A stretch of 64,000 bases of DNA from Gemmatimonadota bacterium (GCA_025358055.1 JANYKV010000140.1:1-64000), one strand, 5' to 3'; shown: positions 10,269-21,516, numbered from the stretch's first letter. Program-made: numbers and translations. Notes: generated by a model from the sequence alone, not told the origin.

Positions 10269-13200
10269 GGTCCGTCGCGCGGGGACGCTGGGCCCGGCGC
10301 GAAACGCTCGAGCTGGACCCGCACGCGAGTGCCGAACCCCTCCTTACTCTCCACAGTCACCGTGCCTCCCCAGCTCTCCACCAACCTCCGCACGATGGGA
10401 AGCCCCAGCCCCGAGCCACTCGTCGTGGTCGAAAAGCGCGGCTCGAAGATGCGCGGGAGCAGATCGGCTGGAATCCCCAACCCGTCGTCCCGGACTTCGA
10501 ATCCTGCGCCTTCACAGCGAATCGTCACATGCGAGGCATGGGCCCCGCGTGAATTCTCCAGCAGGTTGAGCAACACCTCCTTCACCTCATCCTTCCGGGC
10601 CGCCACCCGAATTGGGTTCATCACCTCGACGCCGACCCAGGCATTCTCCGAGGATAACCCATAGAGCTGCGCCACCTCTTCCGCTTCTCGAGAAAGATCC
10701 ACGCCTTCCAGCGGCTGCGTTTCCGCGGCGGGAGCGCCGTAGCGGCTGAAGGCCCGGGCGATGGTGTCCAGTCGATCGATCTCCCCTAACATTCGTTGCG
10801 AGGTCTCCTCCAACGCGCCCGCAAATCGCTCCGGTCGGTCCCGGTACACTCGTAACAAATGCTGAAGCCCCAGTCGAATCGGCGTCAGCGGGTTCTTGAC
10901 CTCATGCGCGACTTGACTCGCCATCTCCCCCCACGCGAGCACCCGCGCCGCACGCTCGGTCGCGGCCCGACTGGCGCGAATGTCGTCGGCCATCTTACGA
11001 AAGGCCGCGAACATCGGTTCGAATTCCACCGGCGGCAGCGCTTTCGGCGGAACCAACTGCTGATCCTGACCGAACGCGAGTGCGGCGTCGCGCAGATCGG
11101 ACACCGGGCGAGAGAGCGCCCGGGCGGCCGCTCGGGCGCCCACTAGGGCCGCCACCATACCCACAATCGCGGTGAGCAAAAGGGCGAAGGCCAGGTCGAG
11201 TTCCTGCCCCGCCAACGTGACATCCCGGGCCGCCTGCGGTGAAGCCAACACCGCCTCGCCATCGTCGGTGGCGGAGCGGAACGCCCGGAAGCCGATCCGT
11301 TCCGCCAACACCGGAGAAGGTCCGGGTGTGGTCGCTCCCGGGTCGAGGTCGATGACAATTTTATGGTAAGCCACCGGATCCATGACGGGGCTCAAGAACC
11401 CGAGATCCTCGAGCGCGCTGGAGCCACTCCCGAGGAGAATCCCGCGGCGATACACCGCAAGGTCTGCGTCGAGGCCTCGGCTCAGCGCCCGAAGCTCTTC
11501 GATCAGTTGTGGCGAGTCGGTGTGAAGGGAAGCGCCAGGCGGCAATGCGTCCCGCAGCGTCTGTGCGATCAGCAGGTCCCGTCCACGTTGCGCCTCGGCG
11601 GCCAACCGATTGAACTCCCAGGCGGCATACCCAGCGGTCGGCACAATGAAGAACACGCCGAGGGTGAGCGAAAGCTGCACCTGATAGGATCGAGCGAAGG
11701 CACTACCGGGCGGAAGCCGGAAGGGTTCCCCAGCCGCGAACTCGGCCAGCGCCCACAACAGCGCCAGAATGGCCAGGTCCAGAATCAGCAGAAGCGCCCC
11801 CCGAATGAAAAGACTCTCGCGGGCACCGAGATCGATGATACCATGCACTAACCGCGGCCCTTCGGTCAACTCGATCCGCTGGTACACCGAAAGCGACCGG
11901 CCTTCCCGGCGCCACAAGGCGGGCCCGGAAGGGGCATCCGGGGTGGTGGAGGACAATGAGAGTCGGTATTGGGTGGTCGCCGCGTCGTTGTTGTCGAGCA
12001 AACGGCCGAGGCGGGCGGGAGCGACCAATGTCGAGCGCGGCCCCACCGCCACGGACACCACCTTCGGCGTTCCCGCGCCCGCGACCCGCTGCAAGAGGAG
12101 GTAGTGTAGGCCGGGACTTCGATGCAAGGGAATGATGGTGCGGTCGGAGGTGGAATCCATGTCCTTCACCAAACGAGCAACAAGTACAGGCCGGAGGTCG
12201 AGTTCGTCGAGGGCAAGGTCAGCCAGTGGTTCTCCTTTGGAAGTCCACAATCCCAATTGCACGGGATAGTCCTGATCGCGGATGGCGGAGAACTTCCAGG
12301 CGGAATAGAGGTCCGCGCTGGTCTCCGGAGCATTCCCTGCAATCTGTTGCCCCAGGTGTTCGAGCAGGGGGGTCGCCAACGGGTTCGGTTCCGCGCCGAG
12401 CGTTGCCAGGTCCGCTCGGGCGATTTCGATCCGCCCCAAAAGTTCGGCCCGCCAGGTGAGCAGGGATGCGGCGCTCCCCGCGACAATAGCGATCCCCAAA
12501 ATCGTGGCTCGTCGAGGAGCGCTCAGCGTAACCAGCACGAGGGATGGAGTCCACAAGAAGGTGTACCACCACGGCCACCCCGATCGACCGGTCCAGACTT
12601 CGATGCCGATCACCGCGACAAGGACCCCGAGAAGCGCGCCCGTTGCGACGCGCCAGCGCCCCGGTGCGGGGCGGCCAAAGCCACGAAGTAACGCAGCGGC
12701 CCCCACGAGAATGGCGGAAGTGCAAAGGAAAAGAGCCACGTTCCAGACAATCCAAAGTCCGATCGACGCCCCGGTGGAGGGAAGCGTGATGCCCCGCCCG
12801 AGGACCCCCATGACGTACGGCGCAGCGAGAACCAGAGCGATGCCACCGATGAGGCAGTACCATCGTCGCGGCAGGAGGAGGCGCCAGACTGCGACCGAGA
12901 CCACAATCGCGGCCACGCTATAGAGGGCCAGCAATCCGGCCGAACTCGATGGCGGACCCAGGAATGTTTGGAAAAAGACGGCATTCGAGAATAGAGGGGC
13001 GAGACCCAGTGACTCCGCGGCGGGACCTCGACTGACCAACCAGATGACCATGGCCACGAGAGTGTACCGCTGGATCGGTCGAGTTGTGCACAAGAGCGCC
13101 AGCCCAATGGTCGCAAGGACGAGCCACCCTACGCGGCGGATGCCCACGGCCAGCGCTGACGCCATCGCCTCCCCTTGGGATGGTGGTCGAGGCAGGACGC

Positions 13201-13963
13201 TGAAAATGAGACGGGGCCCGGAAGTTGTCGGCTCGATATAGTCGAAGATGTCTTTATTGTTCGGTGCGGTGCCCGCCGTGAAGACCTGCAGGTCGACGGT
13301 CGTGCGAGCGCGGAAGAGATTGGCGAGACTCCGATCGGCATCCACCACGGCGGGATGCGCCCAGAGCAAAGTCATCGCCACGAGCACGCGACCGCTCGCG
13401 AGATGGCGGCGGGTGAGAAGAACGGTAGCATGCCGGCTGGCCCAGACCGCAATGGAGTCGCCCTCCGCGTCAATTTCCGGCCGGAATCGGAGGCGGCCGG
13501 CCCATGCCCGGAGGGCTCCATCCGCCTCGAGGACGGCGATACCGGTCTCGAGCCCGTTTGAATGCACTCGGGACGCCAGATGAGCAAAAAGCTCCTCCGG
13601 CAGGAGGTCGGCGGCCTCGGCCCCACTGCGAGCCAACGCAACGATGTTTTGGAGGGCGTCGTGGAGGTCGCCGGCCAGGCGCCCGTAGGCCGCCGCAACC
13701 AAGTCCTCCCGGTCGGCATCCCAGTGACGTCCGATACGATCGATTCGGTATTCGGCGCGCAGCAACGCGGCCATGAGCAACACGAGGCTGGCCGCCAGAA
13801 GGTGCGTCGTTGGCGAGCGTTTCCGCCAGAGGGTCACCGCGGCAATCGCGCCGAAAAGCAAGGCGATGAGCGCGGCGGTCCAGCTGGGCTGGAGCAGCCA
13901 TTCCACCACAGCAGCCATCGTGGCGAGCAGCGCGAAAAGCCACCAAGACCGAACGGTTATCAC
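10265..13963 (-). CDS. Very large multi-membrane NtrY-like sensor histidine kinase
   Basis: 1232 residues, far longer than typical NtrY (~750). Three N-terminal membrane helices (within the first ~75 residues), an extracytoplasmic stretch, a second group of about eight helices (roughly 275-520), another extracytoplasmic region, then three more helices and a HAMP-like linker ([19 protein letters not shown], about 935-965). HisKA follows with H1020 in [21 protein letters not shown], the HEVKNPLTP form typical of NtrY/AtoS kinases. HATPase_c shows [15 protein letters not shown] and [15 protein letters not shown] at 13963 is the start. No response regulator is adjacent; it converges on the hybrid kinase, overlapping by 4 nt. 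Signal sensed is unknown. Confidence 0.93.
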   Translation of the reverse strand: MITVRSWWLFALLATMAAVVEWLLQPSWTAALIALLFGAIAAVTLWRKRSPTTHLLAASLVLLMAALLRAEYRIDRIGRHWDADREDLVAAAYGRLAGDLHDALQNIVALARSGAEAADLLPEELFAHLASRVHSNGLETGIAVLEADGALRAWAGRLRFRPEIDAEGDSIAVWASRHATVLLTRRHLASGRVLVAMTLLWAHPAVVDADRSLANLFRARTTVDLQVFTAGTAPNNKDIFDYIEPTTSGPRLIFSVLPRPPSQGEAMASALAVGIRRVGWLVLATIGLALLCTTRPIQRYTLVAMVIWLVSRGPAAESLGLAPLFSNAVFFQTFLGPPSSSAGLLALYSVAAIVVSVAVWRLLLPRRWYCLIGGIALVLAAPYVMGVLGRGITLPSTGASIGLWIVWNVALFLCTSAILVGAAALLRGFGRPAPGRWRVATGALLGVLVAVIGIEVWTGRSGWPWWYTFLWTPSLVLVTLSAPRRATILGIAIVAGSAASLLTWRAELLGRIEIARADLATLGAEPNPLATPLLEHLGQQIAGNAPETSADLYSAWKFSAIRDQDYPVQLGLWTSKGEPLADLALDELDLRPVLVARLVKDMDSTSDRTIIPLHRSPGLHYLLLQRVAGAGTPKVVSVAVGPRSTLVAPARLGRLLDNNDAATTQYRLSLSSTTPDAPSGPALWRREGRSLSVYQRIELTEGPRLVHGIIDLGARESLFIRGALLLILDLAILALLWALAEFAAGEPFRLPPGSAFARSYQVQLSLTLGVFFIVPTAGYAAWEFNRLAAEAQRGRDLLIAQTLRDALPPGASLHTDSPQLIEELRALSRGLDADLAVYRRGILLGSGSSALEDLGFLSPVMDPVAYHKIVIDLDPGATTPGPSPVLAERIGFRAFRSATDDGEAVLASPQAARDVTLAGQELDLAFALLLTAIVGMVAALVGARAAARALSRPVSDLRDAALAFGQDQQLVPPKALPPVEFEPMFAAFRKMADDIRASRAATERAARVLAWGEMASQVAHEVKNPLTPIRLGLQHLLRVYRDRPERFAGALEETSQRMLGEIDRLDTIARAFSRYGAPAAETQPLEGVDLSREAEEVAQLYGLSSENAWVGVEVMNPIRVAARKDEVKEVLLNLLENSRGAHASHVTIRCEGAGFEVRDDGLGIPADLLPRIFEPRFSTTTSGSGLGLPIVRRLVESWGGTVTVESKEGFGTRVRVQLERFAPGPASPRDGP

Positions 13964-14113
13964 CCTTCGAAGGTATCCTAGACCAGGGTCGGACCGCCAC
14001 CCAGAACCGATTGCGCCGCAATGTGTTAAAATACGGGTGTCCCAAGCTGAAACCTTCTCGGGGTTCGCTCCGTAGAACCCTCTGTCGCACTATACAAATA
14101 AGGAAAATGTCAC

Positions 14114-15661
14114 ATGACCCGTTGGTTCGCCGTACTCTTTGCTTCGCTCGCGCCCCTACCCGCCGCGGCGCAGCAACCGACCCCGATGCCGCGGCCCGCG
14201 CCGACGGTCACGCTCAGCTTCAACGAAGCGCTCGAGCAGGCCAAGAAGAACAGTCCGACGTATCGTCAGGCTCTGAACGCCGCTGATCCCGCCCATTGGT
14301 CCGTCCGTAATGCCAACGGGGCGTTGATTCCGCAACTAAGCGTCGGCGGAGGTGTCGGGTATACTGGTTCCGGCTCGAATCAGTTCAACGGGACCCGATT
14401 CACGGCGACCTCTCCGTCGTATTCGTCGAGCTACCAGGTCAATCTGTCGTGGGCGTTGAGTGGGGCGACGCTCGCAAACATCAGCCAGCAAAAGTCCGCT
14501 CTTGAAGCTGCGCAGGGCGACATCACCGGGGCGACCAACCTCCTCCGCTTCGATGTGTCTACGCAGTTCCTCACCGTACTGCAGGCCGTGGCGCAATCGG
14601 ACGTGCAGCGCCAGAACGTGATTCGGAACACCGACAACCTCTCGCTCGCGCAAGCCCGGTATCAGGTCGGTTCGGCCACCCTGCTGGACGTGCGGCAATC
14701 CGAAGTCACCCGAGATCAGGCGGAGGTTGCTCTCCTCCGTGCCATTCAAACAGAGAACGAGGCCAAACTCGAGCTCTTCCGTCGGATCGGCATTCAGCTC
14801 CCGGCCCCCGTCGACCAGATCCAGGTCGCCGATTCCTTTCCGGTCACGGAGCCCACGTATCAGCTGGAGCAGCTGCTCGCCCAGGCCTCGGACCTGAACC
14901 CAGCATTGCGGGCGGTTCGCGCGCGCGAGCAGGGGGCAAGCGCCGGAGTGCGGAGCGCGAAGTCACACTATTTCCCCAGCCTGCAATTCAACGCCAACTG
15001 GTTCGGTTTCACGCAGCAGTTCACCAACTCGGACCTCCTACTGGCCTCGGCCCTGGGGGGCGCACAGGGCAGCGCGGCCCGGTGCGGTTTCCAGAACTCG
15101 ATCATTCGGGGGCTTCCGGCTGGCCAGCTCCCGGACCAACCCAATGGGGGGTTGGTCGCGGACTGCAACGCCACTTCGGGGCTCACGTCGGCCGGGACGG
15201 CCCTCGCTCCGGCGGTGCGTCAATCGATTCTCGATCAGAACAACGTGTTTCCGTTCAGCTTCACCAAGCAACCGTTTCAGGCCCAACTGAGCATTTCGCT
15301 TCCGATCTTTGATGGCTTTAACCGAGAACTCCGGGTCTCGCAGGCGCATCAGTTAGAAGACAATGCCTCCGAGGACGTTCGGCGCCAGGGGCTTCAAGTG
15401 CGAACCGATGTCCAGTCCCGCTGGTTGGGCATCCAAACCGCCTTCAAGGCCATTGCGGTCCAGCTGAGAGCCCGGGAGGCGGCGCGCGGGGCCCTCCGGC
15501 TGGCGCAGGATCGTTACCGTTTGGGGAGTGGCAACGCGTTGGAGCTTTCTGACGCCCAGGCCAAACTCGCCCAAGCCGAAGGCGATTACGTGAACGCGAT
15601 CTACGACTATCACAAGACCCTCGCCGCACTGGAAGCGGTTGTCGGCCGTACTCTCCGTTAG
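14114..15661 (+). CDS. TolC-family outer-membrane efflux protein
   Basis: 515 residues with a signal peptide (MTRWFAVLFASLAPLPAAAQQ). Two TolC-type repeats rich in long amphipathic helices (VTLSFNEALEQAKKNSPTYRQAL, then ALEAAQGDITGATNLLRFDVSTQFL, and a second copy from about residue 270). The C-terminal helices (GALRLAQDRYRLGSGNALELSDAQAKLAQAEGDYVNAIYDYHKTLAALE, in parts RYRLGSGNALELSDAQ) are typical. A Cys-containing insertion of about 60 residues near 320-380 (AARCGFQNSI, LVADCNATSG) interrupts the second repeat and is unusual. SD-like AAGGA precedes ATG 14114. First gene of the efflux operon. Confidence 0.9.
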   Translation: MTRWFAVLFASLAPLPAAAQQPTPMPRPAPTVTLSFNEALEQAKKNSPTYRQALNAADPAHWSVRNANGALIPQLSVGGGVGYTGSGSNQFNGTRFTATSPSYSSSYQVNLSWALSGATLANISQQKSALEAAQGDITGATNLLRFDVSTQFLTVLQAVAQSDVQRQNVIRNTDNLSLAQARYQVGSATLLDVRQSEVTRDQAEVALLRAIQTENEAKLELFRRIGIQLPAPVDQIQVADSFPVTEPTYQLEQLLAQASDLNPALRAVRAREQGASAGVRSAKSHYFPSLQFNANWFGFTQQFTNSDLLLASALGGAQGSAARCGFQNSIIRGLPAGQLPDQPNGGLVADCNATSGLTSAGTALAPAVRQSILDQNNVFPFSFTKQPFQAQLSISLPIFDGFNRELRVSQAHQLEDNASEDVRRQGLQVRTDVQSRWLGIQTAFKAIAVQLRAREAARGALRLAQDRYRLGSGNALELSDAQAKLAQAEGDYVNAIYDYHKTLAALEAVVGRTLR

Positions 15662-15678
15662 GAAGAAAAGGACCGTCC

Positions 15679-16968
15679 ATGTCGCGCCGAACCAAGCTCA
15701 GTCTCGCAGCAATTCTCATCGTGGGTGTTGCGGGGGTCGTTTTCGCCCTTTCGGCCGCCAAACGCGGGGGCCGCGCTGTCGAAGTGCGACTCGAGACGGT
15801 CGGGACCAGAAGCCTCGTCTCCGCGGTCACCGCGAGCGGAAAGATCGAGGCCAAAACCAAGGTCGACATCAGCGCCGACATCACCGGCCGGATCACGCAC
15901 ATCGCGGTGAAGGAAGGCGATATCGTGAAGAAGGGTCAGTTCCTCATCCAGATTGACCCCGCCCAGTACCAATCGGTGGTGGCGCGAACGGACGCGTTGG
16001 TCGCATCGAGCCAGGCCTCTCTCCTTCAGGCCAAAGCGAATCGAGATCAGGCGCGTCGCTCCCTCGACCGCGCGCTCGAACTCAGTCGCTCCGGTTCCTC
16101 CCTCATTTCGAAAGAGGCGGTGGAGCAATCGCAGCAGGCATACGACGTGGCGGTCGCGAACTACACGTCGGCCGCGGCCCAAGTGGAGCAATCCAAATCG
16201 TCGCTGCAGGAAGCCAAAGACAACCTCAGCAAAACCCGTTTGGTTTCTCCGATCGACGGCCGCGTAGTCCGGCTGAGTGTTGAACAAGGCGAGGTCGCGG
16301 TGCCCGGCACGTTCTCGCGTGAGACCGGACGATTGATGACCATCGCCGACCTGTCGGTCATCCTCGCCAAGGTGCAGGTCAACGAAACCGACGTGGTCCG
16401 CTTGGGGATCGGGGACTCCGTGGCCACATCGATCGATGCGTTTCCTGATTCGACCTTCGTCGGCCGCGTGACGAAGATCAGTAACTCCGCGAAACTCGCC
16501 TCCGGTCAGACCACAACCGGCTCGAACGACCGCGCGGTGGATTTCGAGGTGGAAATCACCCTCCAGAACCCGCCCGCGGAAATCCGGCCCGACCTCAGCA
16601 CCACCGCGCGGATCGTCACGGCGACCCGAAAGGACGCCTTGAGCATCCCCATCATTTCGCTGACCGTGCGGGAGCATGAGGTACTGCCGAACGAGCTCAA
16701 ACCGGGCACCACCGCAACCGCCAAGGATTCGGCCAGTGCGAGGAAGGGTCGCGAAGGAGTGTTCGTCGTCAACAACGGGATCGCGATGTTCCGTCCCGTG
16801 AAGGTCGGTATCGCGGGCGATGAGTATTTCGAATTGCTCGACGGCCTCAAGAAAGGCGATAGCATCGTCGCCGGCCCCTACCAGGCGATCCGCGACTTGA
16901 AGGACAGCACCCGCGTACGCCCGTCGCAAAGCGACAAAGCAAAGTCGGGAGCGACGAAAACCCCATGA
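15679..16968 (+). CDS. HlyD/MacA-like periplasmic adaptor
   Basis: 429 residues. N-terminal membrane anchor (residues about 7-26), then the biotinyl-lipoyl-like half motif [23 protein letters not shown], a long coiled-coil hairpin (about 95-185, rich in Q, A, R and S), the second lipoyl half with [21 protein letters not shown], and beta-barrel domains. It bridges the inner-membrane ABC complex and the TolC-type channel. 17 nt after the tolC-like gene; the stop shares ATGA with the ATPase gene. Adaptor of a MacA-type ABC pump rather than RND, judged from the next genes. Confidence 0.92.
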   Translation: MSRRTKLSLAAILIVGVAGVVFALSAAKRGGRAVEVRLETVGTRSLVSAVTASGKIEAKTKVDISADITGRITHIAVKEGDIVKKGQFLIQIDPAQYQSVVARTDALVASSQASLLQAKANRDQARRSLDRALELSRSGSSLISKEAVEQSQQAYDVAVANYTSAAAQVEQSKSSLQEAKDNLSKTRLVSPIDGRVVRLSVEQGEVAVPGTFSRETGRLMTIADLSVILAKVQVNETDVVRLGIGDSVATSIDAFPDSTFVGRVTKISNSAKLASGQTTTGSNDRAVDFEVEITLQNPPAEIRPDLSTTARIVTATRKDALSIPIISLTVREHEVLPNELKPGTTATAKDSASARKGREGVFVVNNGIAMFRPVKVGIAGDEYFELLDGLKKGDSIVAGPYQAIRDLKDSTRVRPSQSDKAKSGATKTP

Positions 16969-17669
16969 GCGACCTCGTCATCCAAATCCGGGAGCTGACC
17001 CGTGAGTACGTGATGGGTGCGGACCGCGTCCACGCGCTCCGGGGTGTGACGCTCCAGATTCAGCGCAATGAGTATGTCGCGATTATGGGGCCTTCCGGTT
17101 CGGGCAAGTCAACCATGATGAACATCCTCGGGTGCCTCGATACACCGAGCGCTGGCGAGTATTGGCTCAATGGGCAGGAAGTGTCGCGGATGGTGGATGA
17201 CGCTCTGGCCCGGGTGCGGAACCGAGAAATTGGATTCGTTTTCCAAACGTTCAATTTGCTGCCCCGCGCCACTGCCCTGGAGAACGTCGAGCTTCCGCTC
17301 ATCTACGCGGGCGTCAGTTCCAAAGCGCGGCGGGAGCGCGCCGTGAGCGCGCTTCAGCGAGTGGGGTTGGGAGACCGGATCGGCCATCGTCCGAACGAGC
17401 TGTCCGGCGGTCAGCGCCAACGGGTGGCGATCGCCCGCGCATTGGTAAACCGTCCCTCGATTCTCCTGGCCGACGAACCGACCGGCAATCTGGACAGTGC
17501 AACCAGTGAAGAGATCATGCGCGTCTTTGGCGAGCTGCATCGACAGGGACAGACCGTCATCCTGGTCACCCATGAAGCGGACATCGCTGCGCGGGCCAAT
17601 CGGGTTGTGGTACTCCGCGACGGACAGCTCGCGAGTGATCGACTCCAGCCGGACCGCGCGGCCGCGTAG
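16965..17669 (+). CDS. ABC transporter ATP-binding protein, MacB/LolD type
   Basis: 234 residues, a free-standing nucleotide-binding subunit. Walker [11 protein letters not shown]-loop [10 protein letters not shown], signature [15 protein letters not shown], Walker [14 protein letters not shown] and the switch H in VTHEAD are all intact. This class pairs with FtsX-type permeases in MacB, LolCDE and lipid or peptide extruders. Only one ATPase gene serves four permease genes downstream, so it must form alternative complexes or the second pair must be ATP-driven by the same subunit. ATGA overlap with the adaptor gene. Confidence 0.96.
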   Translation: MSDLVIQIRELTREYVMGADRVHALRGVTLQIQRNEYVAIMGPSGSGKSTMMNILGCLDTPSAGEYWLNGQEVSRMVDDALARVRNREIGFVFQTFNLLPRATALENVELPLIYAGVSSKARRERAVSALQRVGLGDRIGHRPNELSGGQRQRVAIARALVNRPSILLADEPTGNLDSATSEEIMRVFGELHRQGQTVILVTHEADIAARANRVVVLRDGQLASDRLQPDRAAA

Positions 17670-17671
17670 CC

Positions 17672-18913
17672 ATGCATTTCTTCGAGGCGGTGCGGATGGC
17701 CCTCCGCACGATTGTGACTCAGAAGCTCAAGAGCTTCTTTTCACTGCTAGGCGTCCTCGTCGGAGTGACGTTCCTGATCGCGGTGGTTTCGATCGTGCAG
17801 GGCATGAACGTCTACATGGAGGACAAGTTCGCCAACCGCCTCATCGGTCTGAATACCTTCCAGCTTCGCCGCATGCCGAACATCCAAACGGGCGACACCC
17901 CGGAGGAAACGTGGCGCGAATGGCAACGGCGGCCTCGCGTGACCTACGCCGACGCGGACTACATCGAAACCCGCCTCCACACCCCGGCGCTGTTCTCTCG
18001 GTTTTGCTCGGAACGGTTGCGGGTGGCCTACGGCAGCAAATCGGCGAAAGGCATTGACATCGCCGGCGCGGACGCGGCGTATTTCCAAATCAAGAATTAC
18101 GACCTCGCCTCCGGACGCCCGTTCACCCCCCAAGAGGTGCAGGCCGGCACCCCCGTCGTCGTGATCGGTGATCTCCTGGCCGAAAAACTCTTCGAAGGAG
18201 TGGACCCGATCGGGAAGCCTCTCCTGATCGAGGGACTGCCCTACCGCGTGGTCGGGGTGGTTGAGAAGCAGGGCACCCTCTTCGGCATCTCGATGGATAA
18301 ATTTGCCGTGACGCCGTTCAACGCGCCGGTCCGGTCACGCATTTGCGCTTGGAACACGCTCGACGAATTTCACGTTCAGGCCGCCAACCCCGCCAGCATG
18401 GTCGCCGCGATGGACGAGGTCGAGGCGATGATGCGGATTCGTCGTCAACTCAAGCCCGGGCAACGCAGCAACTTTTACCTCCAAACCGCGGAGGCCGCCC
18501 TGGAAGGCTGGCACAAGATCGCCGCCATCCTGTTCATGGCGTTGCCGGGCCTCGTCGCCATCTCCTTGGTGGTCGGCGGCATCGTGATCATGAACATCAT
18601 GTTGATGGCTGTTGCCGAACGGACCAGAGAGATCGGTATTCGCAAAGCGCTGGGCGCAAAGCGCCGGGATATCCTGGCGCAATTCGTCGTGGAGTCCGCG
18701 ACCTTGTCGACCGTCGGCGCCGCCCTTGGCATCGGGCTCGGGATCCTTCTCGCGTTCGCAGTTAAGGCCGCCACACCGCTCCCCGCCGCGGTGGCCCCGT
18801 GGTCCGTCGGCGTGGGAGTGGTTTTGGGTATTGCCGTCGGGATGGGCGCGGGCATCTACCCGGCGAGCCGAGCGTCTCGACTTGACCCTATCACTGCCCT
18901 GCGGGCCGAATGA
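17672..18913 (+). CDS. FtsX/MacB-type ABC permease (copy A1)
   Basis: 413 residues. One N-terminal helix (KLKSFFSLLGVLVGVTFLIAVVSI), a MacB periplasmic core (about 50-280) and three C-terminal helices with the conserved cytoplasmic loop TREIGIRKALGAKRRDIL and the closing SRASRLDPITALRAE. It lacks a fused ATPase and therefore uses the one at 16965. Closely related to the gene at 20262 (same starting motif KLKSFFSL, VVSIVQGMNVYM, and same loop), so the two are paralogues. Two nucleotides after the ATPase gene; its end overlaps the next permease (ATGA). Confidence 0.94.
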   Translation: MHFFEAVRMALRTIVTQKLKSFFSLLGVLVGVTFLIAVVSIVQGMNVYMEDKFANRLIGLNTFQLRRMPNIQTGDTPEETWREWQRRPRVTYADADYIETRLHTPALFSRFCSERLRVAYGSKSAKGIDIAGADAAYFQIKNYDLASGRPFTPQEVQAGTPVVVIGDLLAEKLFEGVDPIGKPLLIEGLPYRVVGVVEKQGTLFGISMDKFAVTPFNAPVRSRICAWNTLDEFHVQAANPASMVAAMDEVEAMMRIRRQLKPGQRSNFYLQTAEAALEGWHKIAAILFMALPGLVAISLVVGGIVIMNIMLMAVAERTREIGIRKALGAKRRDILAQFVVESATLSTVGAALGIGLGILLAFAVKAATPLPAAVAPWSVGVGVVLGIAVGMGAGIYPASRASRLDPITALRAE

Positions 18914-20172
18914 AACGGGCGCTGCCAGGGATGACCGTCGCCCGATTGTTCGAGGGCGTAGGAATCGCGTTGGAGTCTGTCCGAGCCAACAAAATCCGCG
19001 CCGCACTCACCATCCTCGGCGTGGCGATCGGTGTCATGGTCGTGATCGCGATGGCATCGATGATCACCGGCATCAATCGAAGCGTGGAGCAGGAGCTATC
19101 GAGCCTCGGCCCCAAGACGTTCATGGTAATGCGGTTTTTCCGCGGCGGCCTCAACATCAGCGATGGATCCGACGAAACGTCTCCGTGGCGCAAGAATCCC
19201 AAGCTCACGACCACGGAAGTGGAACGTCTGGGGAAGCTCCCGGCGGTGGATGAGATTGGGTATCGCGAAGAGACCGGCGGGCCGGTCTCCTTCGAAGGAC
19301 GCGAGATCAAAGGATGCGCGGTGGTCGGCCTCACACCAAACTGGATCAAGGTGGCCGGCGGCACCCTGATCGGTGGTCGCAGCTTCACCCAAGTCGAATT
19401 CTCCGCGGGCGACAACGTCGCCATCATCAACGACGTCCTGGCCGACGACCTATTCCCCGGTCGAGAGGCGGTCGGGAAACACATCAAAATCTTTGGAGCC
19501 CACTTCACCGTCCTTGGCGTCTATATGGAGGCGGCTCGGCTTTTCGGCGCCGGCAAGACTCCCGTCGTCATCATGCCCCACACCACATTCGCCAAAACCG
19601 CGGACTACGAGAAGGGCTGGCTGACCGCGATCGTCCGGCCGACCGATTCTGCCACCGTTGCGGAGGCGCAAGACCAGGTCATCACTGCCCTCCGGATTCA
19701 GCGGGGGCTCAAGCCCACTCAAGAGAACAATTTCTCGGTGGTGACTCAGGACAAGATGATGGACACGTTCAACAGCGTCACGAGCGGATTCTTTGTCGTC
19801 ATGCTGGCCCTGTCGAGCGTCGGTCTCATGGTGGGCGGAATTGGGGTCATCGCCATCATGATGATCTCGGTGACCGAGCGCACCCGGGAAATCGGTGTCC
19901 GCAAAGCGCTGGGGGCAACCCGGAGGGAGATCCTGTTCCAGTTCCTCGTCGAGGCGGCCACTCTGACCCTGCTGGGCGGGGTGGTCGGAATGATCCTCGG
20001 TGGGCTCATCGCCTGGGCGGTTCGAAGCTTCACTCCGGTGCCCGCCGCGGTTCCGCTTTGGTCCGTGGTGGTCGCCCTCATCGCCTCAACCGTCACGGGA
20101 GTCTTCTTCGGGCTCTACCCGGCGGGAAAAGCGTCCCGGCTCGATCCGGTGGAAGCCCTCCGCTTCGAATAG
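18910..20172 (+). CDS. FtsX/MacB-type ABC permease (copy B1)
   Basis: 420 residues with the same topology as its neighbour: NKIRAALTILGVAIGVMVVI first helix, a periplasmic core, and C-terminal helices with TREIGVRKALGATRREIL and GKASRLDPVEALRFE at the end. Its first helix and periplasmic part differ from A1 (ITGINRSVEQELSSLGPKTFMV), but match the gene at 21517, so B1 and B2 form a second paralogous pair. Start ATG 18910 lies in a 4-nt overlap with A1, which couples A and B and suggests an A/B heterodimer. Followed by an 89-bp gap before A2. Confidence 0.94.
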   Translation: MKRALPGMTVARLFEGVGIALESVRANKIRAALTILGVAIGVMVVIAMASMITGINRSVEQELSSLGPKTFMVMRFFRGGLNISDGSDETSPWRKNPKLTTTEVERLGKLPAVDEIGYREETGGPVSFEGREIKGCAVVGLTPNWIKVAGGTLIGGRSFTQVEFSAGDNVAIINDVLADDLFPGREAVGKHIKIFGAHFTVLGVYMEAARLFGAGKTPVVIMPHTTFAKTADYEKGWLTAIVRPTDSATVAEAQDQVITALRIQRGLKPTQENNFSVVTQDKMMDTFNSVTSGFFVVMLALSSVGLMVGGIGVIAIMMISVTERTREIGVRKALGATRREILFQFLVEAATLTLLGGVVGMILGGLIAWAVRSFTPVPAAVPLWSVVVALIASTVTGVFFGLYPAGKASRLDPVEALRFE

Positions 20173-20261
20173 GAGGCTGACGCAGATCGCCCGTCCATGA
20201 CTCCCCGGTCCCGGGCCCCCGGTCCTTCCCGCCTTCCCGCCCTCCCCCCTACATTCCCTCC

Positions 20262-21500
20262 ATGCCGCTCCTCGATGCCATCCGCATGGCGCTGACGACC
20301 TTATGGTCCCAAAAGCTCAAGAGCTTTTTTTCCTTGATTGGGGTCCTCATCGGCGTCACTTTTCTCATCGCGGTCGTGTCCATCGTCCAAGGCATGAACG
20401 TCTATATGCGTAACAGCTTCGCCAATGCCATCGTCGGGGTGAACAGTTTCAATCTCGTCAAGCATCAGGATGGGTCGTTCTCCACGCCGCGTTCCGTGCG
20501 TCTTAAATGGGAAAGGCGCGCCCCCATCCGATCCGAAGATGCCGATTTTCTCCAAACCAGGGTCAAGACCCCGGCGCTGTTCGCGAAAGCGTGCGATGGT
20601 GGCATTTCTCTCCGGTTTGGGGGAAAACTGGCCACCTCCATTGGCCTCGTGGGCACGGAAGAACCCTATTTCCAGATCAAGCGATATGCCTTGCTGCACG
20701 GCAGGCCGTTCAGCACCCAGGAGGTGCGCGCGGGGGCGCCCGTCGTGGTCATCGGGGCTGAAATCGCCAACAAACTCCTCCAGGGATTGGATCCGCTCGG
20801 CCAGCAGATCCGCATCGCCGACTTGCCGTTTCGGGTGGTCGGGGTAGTGGAACCCCAAGGGACGCTGTTCGGAATGTCGCTGGACAAATTTGCCATTGTC
20901 CCGATCAGCTCCGCCGCCAAGCGGCTGATGTGCCCCACGAACGAGCTCGCGCGATTCATGATTCAGCCCATAGACCCCAACTCCCTCAAGCCGGCGATCG
21001 ACGAGGTCGAGGCGCTCATGCGGAGCCACCGCGGTCTCCGGCCGGCCGTCGAGGATGATTTTTACATCGAAACCGCCGAAGGGGCACTCGAGACCTGGGA
21101 GAAGATCTCGCAAATCCTTTTTCTCGCACTCCCCGGGCTGGTCGCGATCTCCCTGGTGGTGGGCGGCATTGTAATCATGAACATCATGCTGATGGCCGTG
21201 AGCGAGCGCACGAGAGAAATCGGCGTCCGGAAGGCGTTGGGCGCCAAGCGCCGAGACATCCTCGCTCAGTTCGTCGTGGAGGCCGCGACCCTCTCGTCCG
21301 TGGGAGCCCTGTTTGGCATTCTCACCGGCATCGGCCTCGCTTTTGTCATCAAAGCGGTCAGCCCCCTGCCCGCCGCGGTGGCCCCTTGGTCAATCATCGT
21401 CGCCGTGGTGCTCGGCATCAGCGTGGGCATGGTGGCCGGGATCTACCCCGCGAGTCGTGCCTCACGATTGGACCCGATCGACGCCCTGAGGGCCGAGTGA
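20262..21500 (+). CDS. FtsX/MacB-type ABC permease (copy A2)
   Basis: 412 residues. Opening MPLLDAIRMALTTLWSQKLKSFFSL and IAVVSIVQGMNVYM parallel copy A1 closely; the C-terminal loop TREIGVRKALGAKRRDIL and SRASRLDPIDALRAE are nearly the same as A1. The periplasmic core diverges (for example no Cys pairs are shared), which suggests a different substrate. ATG 20262 follows an 89-bp spacer with a long C/T-rich run instead of a purine Shine-Dalgarno, so translation may depend on coupling or be leaderless. Together with B2 it repeats the A1-B1 unit. Confidence 0.93.
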   Translation: MPLLDAIRMALTTLWSQKLKSFFSLIGVLIGVTFLIAVVSIVQGMNVYMRNSFANAIVGVNSFNLVKHQDGSFSTPRSVRLKWERRAPIRSEDADFLQTRVKTPALFAKACDGGISLRFGGKLATSIGLVGTEEPYFQIKRYALLHGRPFSTQEVRAGAPVVVIGAEIANKLLQGLDPLGQQIRIADLPFRVVGVVEPQGTLFGMSLDKFAIVPISSAAKRLMCPTNELARFMIQPIDPNSLKPAIDEVEALMRSHRGLRPAVEDDFYIETAEGALETWEKISQILFLALPGLVAISLVVGGIVIMNIMLMAVSERTREIGVRKALGAKRRDILAQFVVEAATLSSVGALFGILTGIGLAFVIKAVSPLPAAVAPWSIIVAVVLGISVGMVAGIYPASRASRLDPIDALRAE

Positions 21501-21516
21501 CCAGCGGGAGCGCCCG

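Noticed and set aside
15658-16929. Minus-strand ORF of 423 codons across the adaptor gene
   Set aside because: Antisense shadow; the plus frame has lipoyl, coiled-coil and barrel segments and fits the operon.
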